From Myoxocephalus aenaeus (lineage: Eukaryota; Chordata; Actinopteri; Perciformes; Cottidae), in assembly GCA_038501785.1 (NCBI GenBank), contig JBAMJR010000001.1:912001-976000 (forward strand): a DNA stretch of 64,000 nucleotides, read 5' to 3'. Shown piece after piece: positions 32,101-44,391 of this stretch. The notes beneath the pieces are model-generated. The model was not told the DNA's origin. It made no database searches and saw nothing but the letters and a program-made list of their open reading frames with translations. The position numbers were made by a program, and so were the translations under genes. Numbering within the stretch: the stretch's first letter is position 1; every line of letters begins with the position of its first letter.

Positions 32101-35100
32101 AATTCAGTGAACTGACTCAGTAATGCTAGCAGCACTGCGTTAACAGGTCAAGACCGTTGAGTGTGGGCTGTGTTGTATTGCTTAAGAATTACATTTTTCA
32201 TTTGCAAGAATAAAAAAAAGTGTTATTTTTTATTTTTTAAGTTCAAATTTAATTTCCTATATTACCCACGGAGCGACTTATTCTCTGCTCAGGTCGACAT
32301 TACTCCACTGCAACATATGTTTGCTGCTTTATAAATGCTCTGAATATCATATCGAGAAACGTTCAAGCTTAAATTGCTTTACTTGCACGCAACAAAAGAA
32401 AAATCCATCAAAATCCTTTTTGGAAAGTTAAAACCACAATCCCAAATTCCCTTTCCTCTTTATCTGTTGGTGCACAGTGAGAACAGGGATAATGAAATGC
32501 GGATGACACACGCAAGTCACGGATCACGTGAGGAAGGTTGAACCTTTGACACTGAGTGCACGCTACGAGGAGATTTATTGCATTCTGCGGGAATCGATTC
32601 ACCCCGAGTGCTCTCTGCACTGTTGCGTTGGCGGTGACGTACTGTCACCGTGATAATATGTCACAAAAGGAGCTGTGGCTAGCGGGCAGCAGTGAACTTG
32701 TCACTTGACCAACTGCGCGGCGTCTGCTGTGCCACTGACCCACTACGAGGATGAGGGCGGTGTGCAGATTGCAAGAGCAGCTTACTGTTCTGTGTGATTT
32801 AATACAGCTCTGCCGGGGCTGTTTTCATTAGGTGGGGCTTGTCTTTGCCGCGCTGCAGTGTAATGAACTGTCCCTCCCTGCGGTCCAGATGGCCTCAGGC
32901 CGATGATGGAGGCTCACCGGCCACACAGTGGCGTCCACGCTGTAATCCGGTCGCACAACAAATCAATCAGATGAACTTTTTACAGGCTGCCAGTTCACCT
33001 TCAGTGTTTCATTCGCAGCGTTGTCATTTATTTGGAGCAGACTGCATTTGTCATAATGCTGTTTTTGTTTTGTTTTTTTCAGTCCTTGAATTGAAATTCT
33101 CAAAGCTACTTGTTCAACCTTCACGTCAATGTTCGTCACATTCTCATTCTTTTGAACAAATTGCAAACGCTTTGGCACATTCACGCAAATGATTATGTAA
33201 AATTGACGGCTGTTTTCTACATTTTCAATTGCTTATGTCATTCTGATCAAAATGTATTAAACTGGTTCTCTGTTGAATAGTCTAACCCTCCAAATTATCT
33301 CGGCATTACTTAATTGCATAAGTCGTTTGCTGCAAAATGGTTGAACAAGGTGTCATAATCTGCCAAGTATATTTCATATACATTTCTATTTGACTTTTTT
33401 TTACAAATGTGACCTGAATGGATAAATTGTTCTTAGGTGAACCAATACAGCGCTGCATGTACAGTTCTGCCTATGTGGCATTTCTAATTTTGTACTTTTT
33501 TGTGCCATGCACATGTATAACGGTCTTGTCTTTTTCTTTTCTCTATTGATCCGGCCTGTCAACAAATTATGGTAAACTGTAATTGTTAATCCTGTCTAAT
33601 CACATGCAATCTCCCACATACAGCAATGTGTAATTCATACTATTAAAATGTATACGAGCAACAGAAAAAGTTTATTGACATAAATATTTACTTTTGTGGG
33701 ACTGATTCGAGAAACGTACCAAAGCTGGAAACTAACTTGGTGAATGCATTGAAATGTATAATTTATCCGACTATCTGGTGAGGAAAAAGAGGAATAACAA
33801 TCTTAATTCATAGACTCAGGGTAATGATTTAAGATGATGTATTATTCAGATGTTTTGAAGAATGATGAGAGGAGTGTTTTATCTAACCAGCTCGAGTTAC
33901 ACAGATTAATGATTCTGATCAGATACGATAATTCAAGCACATGTCAAACATGACCATGTTCAGTGAGAACAACTTTGACACACATCCTCAAGAAAGAGGG
34001 GGGGGGGGGGGGGGGGGGCCTTAATCTTTTCATCATATAGTCACTGCCTCCTCATCATTTTCTTATGCATTCTTGTCCTAGTTCCATTTTTAATTCTCAT
34101 TATCTGTTGTAGGAGGGACTCATCTGCATGTATAGACTACTATAATGTAAAGTGTAATATATGGTAACTGCACAATCTGTATGTTTAGCATCTGATGTGA
34201 GGAATCCACAATGCACTGGTCGGGCAGAAATGGTCTATAATCCAGAGATCATAATCCAGGGATTACTGGGTTTGCAGCTGGCATGGCATCAGCAGGCGTT
34301 CCTCTAGAGGGGGTGGACCCCTCCCCCACAGCCTGAAACCAGCCGGGGGGTTTGGGGATTGGAGCCTCGCTGGGACGAAGTGCATAATTGAGGCAGAATA
34401 CTATTAATTTTCTCAGTCTTTTTCCTTTTGATAATACTTTTTGTTGAATCACTCATGTGTGTTCACGGTTTACTTGACCATGGAGTCATATCTGCAAGAA
34501 AAGAATGCATGAAAAATGGAAGAAAACTCTGGTTCTACTGGTTCCATATGGTACATGATTATTGCTTTTCTTTATGTATAGTGAGACTATACCAAAACTG
34601 TAACCTTTGATCATTGAAATAGAACATTCCCATACAGTATCTATGTAGGTTAAACATGTGATGTTCAATCAAACACTGTTAGTATAATCCAGTGAATCTT
34701 TTCCTCTGTAACCTGATTACACTGTCCCTCCCTCTAATCTCACACAGAGGAGATATAATCATACTCCCCGTATTCAGTTCAGTATAATTCAGCCCCTCCA
34801 CACACACACACACATGCACATACTGAGTGTGTGGAAGAGATAAGTGATTGTTCTCCAAGATTTTAGGCCAATCAGAAATATGTTTTACTGGTTAAAATCC
34901 TCACAGAACACCCTGAATACTGTGATTAAAAACAACAATAGTTTGACGTATAGTTTAGAATCATCTAACTTTAATTTAAGTAATGTTCTTTCTTTAGTGT
35001 TCTTGATCATTCACATTAATATTGACTTTTTCTGGACATCTTTAATTATGACTATCTGACTGCTTTTTATTGTCAGTGCAGTGATAATGAGCAAACTTTA

Positions 35101-38100
35101 TTAAAATATATTTTTTTGCAAATCTTGTGAACCTAGAGCTCCAACTAAAGGTTATTTCTTATTAGATATTCAGTTTACAATGTTAACAAACAGAGAAAAG
35201 CAGCCAATTCTAACATTTTAAAAACAGGTAAATCTTTGTAATTTACACAAAGTCGTGCAGCTTGCACGACTTTATTTCTAAACCACCACCGGACTCTGTA
35301 GTACCTGCCCTTTGTCAGCTTTTTAAATATGGAAATGAGGATGGAAATAAATTGCTAGAATTTTTAATAATTGAGTAGTTGTTTGAGTCATTCATGAGGT
35401 CAAATTCCAGATATTTGCTGGTTCAAGGTTCTCAAATGTGAAGATTTGCATCTTTTGTCTGTCTTATGTCTCATTGTAAACCGAATATATTTGGCTTTAG
35501 GACAGTTTGTTGGATAAAACTAGCAATTTGACAACATTGGTAATGAGGAGCATATGCTGGGCATCTTTTACATTTCATAGACTAAATAATTAATTGATAG
35601 TTAGCTGCAGCCCTGAAGTGTCCAGATCTGCTTCATTGTGAAACACAAATCAGAAAGGTACGTGCCGGCTGGAGAGCCTGGAGAGACCCCATCATTTAAT
35701 CCCTGGTTGTGGGCACTGTTGGACACACTAATACATGCTTATCTTTCACTGTAAACAATTACTTTTGGGATCCAGTGCTCCCAACAGAATAAATGGGATG
35801 AAGATTATCTCCTCAAATCTTTGTTGTAGCCTTAATTTTTGTTAACTCAACACAAGGGACGGATACTTAAATTTAAAACCTCTGATTTCGCAACAGGAAT
35901 TCTGCTTTGAATGAACACGCAAATACAGGAAATGTTTTTTTCTTCCTGTGTCTGTATATTCAGATGCCCGTGGCTGGCCGTAACCATCTGCCCTGCTGTG
36001 CCGCCATGCTGTGCCATCCTCTTCCTTTTTGTGCTGGCCAACTTCACCATGGCAACCTTTATGGATGCTGGTGTGCTTCCAGTGGGTTAGTAATCAAAGT
36101 GATGTTACGCTAACAGCAGAAGACTTATCTTTGTTAATTTGTGGTTACTTTACCAGTTTCACTTATTGTTTTACAGCAAACGAGGACGAGGACAAGGATG
36201 ACGAGTTCCGCGCTCCCCTGTATAAGAATGTGGACGTGAAGGGTGTCCAGGTGCGGATGAAGTGGTGCGCGTCCTGTCACTTCTACCGGCCTCCGCGCTG
36301 CTCCCACTGCAGCGTCTGTGACCACTGCGTGGAGGTTAGTGCATGCGCAGATTTAAAGAGAAGAGACATGGCATTGCACGTTTTAAGTAAGAAATACTAC
36401 ATCCAGGGGAGAAAAGTAAACGATTTAAATGGGGATAATGAATGAAAAGAGCTTGGATGGACAGATCGGGGCATAAAAGCGAGTAGCGCTGTGAACGAGT
36501 GTCGCACTGTGTGTGGGGAAAGTCAATAAAGGGGATTTCTGCAGTGAATGATGGACAGAGTGTGACGGAGGGAGAGAGATCTCATTAATCAGGTTAATCC
36601 TTTTCTCAGATCCCTTGCAGACTCAGTAGAACTGCAATTTGAAAAAGGGTTCAGACAGTCTGCACTAAACTAAATGCATTAAGAAAACACAGTTTTCAAC
36701 AAATGCTTGATTTTCAGGACTGCAAATTAGTTGATGTAAACTCAGTGTGGCATGCACTTTAATTTGATTTCTCTTTTCCCACAATTACCCCTCAGGATTT
36801 TGATCATCACTGTCCCTGGGTGAACAACTGCATCGGGAGGCGAAACTACCGCTACTTCTTCCTGTTTCTGTTGTCTCTGGCAGTCCACATGATCGGTGTC
36901 TTCACCTTCGGACTCATATATGTCCTGCACCACAAGGATGAATTATGGAAGCTGCACTGCACTGTCACGTATCCTTATACACACTCAATTCTGTACATTT
37001 CTTAGTGTGAACATATTAACCGTTATAGTTGAGACTTAACAGTGTGCGCAGCTTGGTAGTGATCAGTATATCAGGGCTGTTTCTTCTTCCGGTCCTGGGT
37101 CTCACTGGATTCCACTTTTACCTGGTGTCCAGAGGACGCACCACCAATGAACAAGTCAGTTTAAAAACTATATCAATAAAGTAGATCTTTAAGACTTAAC
37201 TTGATGTACTATCTATTAATATCTCTCGAACAAATGATATATATATTTTTTACATCTGTACAATCATGAATTATATACAGGTGTACATTTATCTCTTCGT
37301 GATCCCCCAGGTAACTGGGAAGTTTCAAGGAGGAGTAAATCCTTTCACACGGGGTTGTTGCAACAACCTGGAGTATCTGGTTTGCAGCCCAATCGCTCCA
37401 AAGTGAGAGCCATTTCCTCTACCTAATCTACAGTTTTTTTTGGAAGCCTTATAACTCACTGGCTGACGCCCTGTTTGTCATGTGACCCCAGCTACACAGC
37501 GAGGCCCCGTAAGAAAACAGCGATCCATGTTCAGCCTCCCTTCCTGAGACCAGAGATTGACAGGCAGAGGCAAATGAAAGTCAGGGACAATGGGATACAG
37601 TGTCCGGATCTCCAAAATAAAGTACGTTAAAAAACTAATTACATGCCAAATTCTAAGGATTATTACTTCAGTTGTCAAGGGCTCAGATCCCTCACGCTTC
37701 TCTGTTTTTTTCTCCTGCCAGCGAACCTCTGCTGGAGCTGTCGAGCTGTCTGACATCAAACAAATGAAAACTCCCCCACCACTGCCACCGAAACCAGATC
37801 ACGGCCTGTTGAAAAGCCAGCTGTCTGTCATGGATGGTACTGTAGGATGACACTTATATACTTTGATAACCAGCCACATATACATACAGTATACATACTG
37901 TTATAGTGACAAAGATATGGCAACATCAAGGATACATCTAATTATATAAGACAGCAGAGTCAATTGAAGGATAAGTATGGTGAGATGTTTGTGGTTGTTG
38001 AGAATGATCCTAAAAACAAGTGTTGTCTGTAGAGCTCTGTGCCATTTTTGTCCAAAAACTACTAAAAACTCATCACTGGGTGACATGTTCCTTCATTATC

Positions 38101-39938
38101 AATGAGGGCACTGCAGTTTATTTTGAGACGATCCCACATACACATGTCCTTGTGCTGTTATTACATACTGACTAGTGCACAAAATGAGTGTTAATCCGCA
38201 GGTGAAAGTAGTCCCCAACAAATGCACCGTTTGCTGTTGAGCCTTTTTTTAAATGTCTATATATATTTGTGACTTCCTTTTTTAAGATTTACATTTTCAG
38301 TAGGGACCAAATGGATCGACATTGGCTTTGGTCTCCGCGTGGAATTTGTTCACAATAAGAAAAATATAGAATTTCTGTAATCCGTATCCTAACCACAAAG
38401 TGTTTTCTTTTCCAGAGATGGGACACCATACCAAATCTATCATTCCTGTATCCATTCCCACTGTACCACAGCTCCGGCCGGTCCTGGATGCCATATCCAG
38501 AGGATCGTCACCCATTCCTCCAGAGCAGGTGCTTTTCAGTCTGATTATTAATTTGTTATATTGTTGGAGCATGAGCCTCATTATCCAAGTCTTGGTGTTG
38601 ATCCTCGTCTGACGGACATTTCTGTCTGGTCTTTGTTGCGTTGTCTAGTTGCTGAAGATGTCAGAGCAGCAAGGGAACCACAAAGGTCCTGACGTCCGCT
38701 CTGAGCCTAAAGAAAGCCCTGGGAGAGGCAGCCGGAAGGCCAGCCTTCCTCTCCAGACCAACAGCATCTCCAGCTCGCTGCAGCTCAACTCTCTGACACT
38801 CAACACCCGATCTCTCACCCTCAAACACGGCAATCGCCACGGCAGCAAATCCCATCTACCTGCCATGCATGGTGATGGTTTCGGATCCAATCCCCCACCG
38901 GGGATCATCAGCTCTTCCAGCCTGCTGGCCAACCACAGCAGCAGCAGCCTCTCCTATGATAACCTCATTAACCCGGCAGATCCTCAGTTCCTGGCTCAGA
39001 GAGGGGTTCCTCCAGTCGGCTACCACTCTCACTTCATGGCTCTGGGCATAGATGGGTCTGTGGTGCAGCGGCCCCCTCCACATGGCTACAGTCCCGTGTT
39101 TATGGGCGTCACCAGACAGTCTCCTCAGCACCGGGACCCCTCACCACTGCAGGGCCGCACCTCAAGGGAGCCCTCACCTTCCTTCCAAGGTTTCACTCAA
39201 AGAGACCCTTGTCCCGCTTTTCAAGGGCTGATGCCAAGAGACCTCGCATCCCAAAGCGTAACACCACGAGACCTCAGCCCGCCAGGTCTGACGATGCGAG
39301 ACAAGACCTCTCAAAGTCTACGAGACAGCCTTCGCGATCTTGCTCCTCAGGGTTTGACACCTCAGAAGTCGACTGGACGCTATGACAACTTTTCAAAAAC
39401 CATCATGGCATCAATCCACGAGAGACGGGACGTGGAGGAGAGGGATAGGATGCTGCGTCTCCAAGCCAGGTCCCAGGCCCTCTATGGCCCAGATGTGGGG
39501 ATCTATGACATCCCCAGCAGGAGGAGTCTACCACCAGACAACATCCGACCTCCGGGCTCCCGTGGACCAACTCCTCCGGCCTACGGCTCCAGGGAGTTCC
39601 TGATGAGTACAGGCATCCTCGGTTATGGCATGAGGACCTCACCTCTCTCCAGCTCCTCCACGTCGTCTCTGACTCGAGGCCCGAAAACGTCCAGCTCTCC
39701 TCTGCAGAGCAGCAGCAGCAGCAGCCTGCAAAGCAAGGGCCGGTCTTCTTCTCCGGCTTACTGCCCTCCGGACAGACAGACTCAACCCCTCCCTTCCTCT
39801 ACGTCCACTCTGCCCCGCTTACCCTCCTCCTCCACCTCCTCCGCCCACTCATACGCCTCCTATGCCACCGCAAAACGATCCTCACTTACATACTCCTCTG
39901 AGGGGAAGGACTCAGTCACCCTGGGAGCCCTGAAATAA
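29121..39938 (+). CDS. zdhhc8: Palmitoyltransferase ZDHHC8, complete, 799 residues
   Basis: An integral-membrane DHHC enzyme that attaches palmitate to protein cysteines. Ten coding exons: 29121-29224, 35964-36085, 36177-36334, 36796-36968, 37052-37154, 37311-37402, 37492-37621, 37722-37836, 38416-38528, 38649-39938; total 2400 nt in frame. TM1 about 12-35, TM2 about 46-66, the cysteine-rich zinc domain (KWCASCHFYRPPRCSHCSVC) and catalytic DHHC with Cys134, the same position as in human, then TM3 and TM4, TTNE (RGRTTNEQ) and VNPFTRGCC. ZDHHC8 rather than ZDHHC5 is indicated by the tail block YDNFSKTIMASIHERRDVEE followed by YGPDVGIYD, and by the arvcf neighbour. The last exon encodes 429 residues of Ser/Pro-rich tail with a degenerate tandem repeat (39129-39360). 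It ends KDSVTLGALK with no TTYEISV-type PDZ ligand. The start ATG has a good context (AGGATGG). Confidence 0.93.
33998..34018. repeat. Poly-G tract of 21
   Basis: Twenty-one uninterrupted G residues in zdhhc8 intron 1. It may form a G-quadruplex. The exact length is likely to vary or to be misread. Confidence 0.9.
35134..35614. mobile_element. MITE in zdhhc8 intron 1
   Basis: The left end TAGAGCTCCAACTAAAGGTT and the right end AGTTAGCTGCAGCCCT (reverse complement AGGGCTGCAGCTAACT) are imperfect inverted repeats. They resemble the widespread teleost element whose ends read TAGGGCTGCAACTAACGATT. There is no coding capacity and the target duplication is not recognisable. Confidence 0.65.
39129..39360 (+). 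repeat. Degenerate tandem repeat inside the zdhhc8 coding tail
   Basis: About seven units of 10-13 codons with the pattern xRDPSPxxQGxT: HRDPSPLQGRT, SREPSPSFQGFT, QRDPCPAFQGLM, PRDLASQSVT, PRDLSPPGLT, then MRDKTSQSLRDSL and RDLAPQGLT. Each unit is basic-acidic followed by Ser/Pro, a form typical of proline-directed phosphorylation sites. Confidence 0.75.
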
Positions 39939-40330
39939 TAATAATAATAAAAATACTCAATGTCTCTGATGGTGTGAATGAATCATCTATGCAGTGTTAG
40001 TCTCAGTCTTCACAGCTCCAAAATACTTTGTAAATACGAGGTTCATATGGGACTTTATTTAGAAACTTCTAAATATTCTTGAAATGTCATGTAAGTTTGA
40101 CAAATCCGAAAAACGGTGAATCTCAGGATAGTCGTGCCTCCTCTTACAAACAGAGCGAGCTCTATAAACTCAGTCAAAGCAGAAGAGCTATGTGAAGAAT
40201 ACATATTAACTAATGATCTGTTTGTATGTGTTTTGATATTGCTTTTGTGAAACAATGTAATACCATATCATTTAATATGTGTCCTGCTGCAAAATACCCA
40301 TTTTAATAGAATTTTGTAGTTGTTTATATG

Positions 40331-40336
40331 AATAAA
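40331..40336 (+). terminator. Candidate zdhhc8 polyadenylation signal
   Basis: AATAAA about 390 bases after the zdhhc8 stop, followed by a T-rich stretch with TGTTTTTATG. This is the clearest canonical signal downstream of the gene. Confidence 0.6.
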
Positions 40337-43300
40337 CTTATTTTGTAATTTTCATTTCTGTTTTTATGTTATTTTCTCTTGTGTGAATGGCTTCCAATGA
40401 AGGCACCTGTGCAGGGCTACAATAGAGGTTGATACAATTGTGACTGAGGCTTTACATTTAAAACACCTGCTGTTCTAAGCAGCCAAAGAAAAAGAAAAAA
40501 GCATTTTATTGTTGGTTATTAATCTTGCTTCAAAGATACTATATGTACGCAACATTTTGTTCCCAAATTATGAGAACTTTCAGTCATTTCCATTTAAAAC
40601 TGCTGCAGTGCTTACATTTGTATAGCAGTGATGATACTGCTGGAAAAAGTGAAATTATGACTAGTAATGGGGATTATAATGAAATATAACACTGGTGCAA
40701 TGCCTGTTTTTACATTGAATTTGTGTCTGGCACCCTCTAGTGAACAGTTTGAGAAGGTGGTTGGTTTCTTTTTGGTGTAAAATGTCAAAAAACAGCATGT
40801 TGTTGATGTCAAGGACGGCAAGTAATGGAAAAGACCAGGGGAGGCTCTATAGTTTGCTCTATATTCCAAAAGGTTTTCACACATTTATTATCACTGCAGG
40901 CAGTTCACCCACTCTCCTCTATAATAAGAACAATCAAAAATAATATAAAAACATCAAAGACAGAAACCTTTTTTTCATTTAATCAAGAGGAAAGAAAAAG
41001 TATTGATGTATGCTTCAGTAGGGTCAGATGAGGAATCCAGCAACATATTTTCTTTTTTTTTTCTGGTCAAACGATGTGAGTCATTCAGGGTCTTTGTGAC
41101 GGAAATATTTTTAATTACCTTGAGCCATGATCGACAATCACACATTTTTATTTTGGCAATAAATGAGGAGCCTTGACACTTTTGAGATTGAAGCTTTTCA
41201 TGTGAGTTATTGTTGCACTTAACCTTCTAGCAGGTGGGAAGTGAAGATTCGACAACAGGAAGGCTTGAAAGGATTGAGTAATTTAAACTTTTGGCAGGAA
41301 TTTACAACACAGCTGAATAACTGACAGATCTCACACTAGAATGGTAAATTCACTGGGATGTAAAAAGGACTCACTTGTATAGGTTTAGTTAAGACCTGAC
41401 AACAACAAAAGATGTGGAGCATGAACAAAAAAGCCTCTCAGTTAGAGTGCCAGCGAGCAACAAGCGAAGTGTAAACAACATTGTTCGGGACTCATCGGAG
41501 CAGTTGTTCATGCCAAAAATGTTTTACAAGATGGCAGATTACATGACGCAGTCTTCTCACTCAAAAGATTCAAGAGAGAGAGATGAGGACAATATCAGGG
41601 CCTTTAAAGCACCATTAGACACTAAGAGGGACGGGAACAAGCTGCAATGTATGAGTAACTGACGTCATCAAGTATGTGAGCCAGAGCTCAAGAGAAGTGC
41701 TGTTTTATTTCTCATCTATTATTTTCTTTTTACAGGGAAAGTAACATCGACCACAAACCACTGCAATCATTGACTAAGCCACAGCAATTTGCAACACCTG
41801 TCTTTATTTATTTTTTTATGAAAAAAATAAGACCTTGTGAGAGGCACCTGATCTCTCGGGATCCATCTTCAAAAACGGTTCCAACTTGAAATTAAAATGA
41901 TCCTGTTTGATCCATCAAAGGGACAGCTTCCCAGTTTTTCATGCTCACATGTAGGCCGCCACTGAAACAGTTTTTGGGCCATGCAAATGTTCCTAAATGT
42001 TCTCCTCCCAAAAAGAGTATTTTCCAAATCTTACCTACGTCTACATTAAGCGAGCTAATTTGAGAACGACATCATTTTCTCCCTGTACACACTATAACGG
42101 TGTTTTCAGTTACAGAAAAAAACAAACATTAGAATCATGCTCTCACTCACAGTTTGCCAATCTATTTCTTAACACATAGGCTACCTGTTGTTTTCTTGCT
42201 CTGGAGTCTCTCATTCTCTCGTAAAGTTGAAGTTAGTTGTTTGTCTCAGGGAGGTATTGGTGCTGAAATGCTGAAATGACACTCCTATTTCAAATCCATC
42301 ACAATCCAACATTTTACAATTCAGTGTTCACATCTATAATGATCACTGCTTGACTTTTCCCTGTCCTTGCACAAGCTAATGTTGTATAAATTATTGTAGG
42401 TCAGGTTAGACAATGTGGATGTTCCTCTGTTGTTTTTCTTCCTTGCACTCTTGTTGTTTTCTGGCGGCTCCCCTTCCTCCCCCTCCCCCATCCTAGTTTC
42501 TGGAGCCTGAGGTAAAATGCTAATGACGGTAATGATAAGGCTGCTGTGCAATGAGGGGATTGCAGGTCGTTGGATCAAAAGTATTCTGTGCAGACTTTGG
42601 TGCCTGAAAAGCCCTCCGTCTTACACCACACTATTTTTTTATACAATTTGTCACCATATCAAATTCGTTTTAGAAGAGTCTCAAATATTTCTCAAGCTGG
42701 AAGTATGATACTTAAGCAATGCTGATATATACGTCACAATATCTGGTAGTTCTGCATTGCAAACATTAGACCTTCAGTCCAAACAAAGTCAAAACTGATT
42801 GCAACATGTTATTTAATCAATGATTACTGTCCAATAGTTCAATCAGATTCATTTTTTAGGCCTCTGGATCACAGATTATTCTGCATTGAAATGGTTCTTC
42901 TTGCATCTTGATTATTATTAAGACAAGCAGAGCAATAGAAAAGGGCACATCATGTTAATATGAGGATTCATCTGAGGAATATGCACTCATAATAACCTCT
43001 TGACTTTGAGTTGATTTCATTCGGATCAATCTCCAAGTCCCCTAAATCTTTTATGATACTTCTAAAGATGCTGGAGATTGACCTACATTTGTGCCACTGA
43101 CTCCCTCTGTAGCAGCGTGTGTCTCTCTCTTTCTCGCTCTCAGTCTCTTTCTCTCAGCTCATTGATATGCCTGCTCATCAGAGGCATTGCTGAACTGGCT
43201 GATTGTCATTTCAGCTGCAGTGCCACTGATGCATTTCATTCCCTCCCTGGGCTCTCTGTTGGTGTGATTAAGCACTTGCAGCAGTCGCACTTGACAGGAG

Positions 43301-44298
43301 GAGTTGGATTAATAGCACCCTGGCTTTCTCTCTCAGAGGCTGCTTATTTAATATTATTTACATTATTTATCAAATCATTGAGAAGGGATGTATTGTAGTG
43401 TTGCTTCAGGAGAAGGTGTTCCTCGATATGGACAACCCTGACTAGCTATTGCTGTTACTATAGCTCACCAAGGGGGTGCAGCAGTAAGTCGATGTGAAAG
43501 TCAGGACGTCAGGTGTTGCTTTGTCATTTATAGTCTGAGGGCAAACTCTCAATCTGACTGGCTCCTTTCATTCAATCTGATCAAGCAAATTGGTATTACA
43601 TATAGGTCCTCTCTGTCTATTTGAATATGGAAATTAGACTTGACCTTTCTCTTCTGAAGTTGAATTTGGTGACCTTTTCTGGTATTTACAGTGTTATTTT
43701 GCGCTCTGTGTGATGGCTCCATCTGGAACACATGCTGCATTCAGCACACCGCTGGCACAGATTACCTATTTTTTTGTAAAGTCATGATAGATGTTTTGTC
43801 TCCGCGTTAAATTGAATTAGCCTCAGCTCTGCATGCCAGCATGAACAGAGCAGAGGTGGGCAGCGTTGGGGTTTAATTAGGACTGTGCCTCTGTGTGGCC
43901 GAGTTCACAGAAAAAGGATGTAAAGTGCCCCGCTGAGCACCAAAGACTGTGTGTATTTCATTGCAATTAATACAGCTACATACACGCTGTAATGCAATAG
44001 GTCCTTTTCTATGTGGGTGTTTGTTGACAAATCCCGTGTATTGCACTTTACTGGGCCCCCTCTATTCATCTCAGTATGTTTAGATAATGGGCAGCAGTAA
44101 TTACATTCATCTCTGTCACATGGTAGTGCCAAGTTACAATCCAGCTATTGTGGCGATGACAGCTGCAGCAAAACAGCATTTACACACACAGCTGAGGTGT
44201 GTGGTTGCGGATATATGCGCCTGTTTTGCTCTTTGAAATGTGTCATTACACTGAGTAGAACTGGATTTATTCATGTTTGCTGTTTACATGGAGAACAT

Positions 44299-44302
<4 letters not shown>

Positions 44303-44389
<87 letters not shown>
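44303..44389. repeat. (GT)n microsatellite, about 43 units
   Basis: An uninterrupted GT tract of about 87 bp in the zdhhc8-arvcf spacer. Open frames of alternating C and V through it are by-products. Confidence 0.97.

Positions 44390-44391
<2 letters not shown>

Larger units (their letters stand above)
29225..35963. other. zdhhc8 intron 1 (6.7 kb)
   Basis: The intron separates the first 34 codons from the rest. It contains a 21-G run (33998-34018), a miniature element (35134-35614) and a C/G-rich segment at about 34240-34390 of unknown nature. Otherwise it is AT-rich, with no exon or RNA gene recognised. Confidence 0.75.

Noticed and set aside
34249..34452. Possible small gene or RNA on the minus strand in a GC-rich patch of zdhhc8 intron 1
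   Set aside because: 67 codons with no family resemblance, no splice support and no tRNA-like A or B box; more likely part of an unrecognised repeat.
38297..38932. Several overlapping frames on both strands at the zdhhc8 last exons
   Set aside because: They are shadows of the zdhhc8 coding sequence and its Ser/Pro codon bias.
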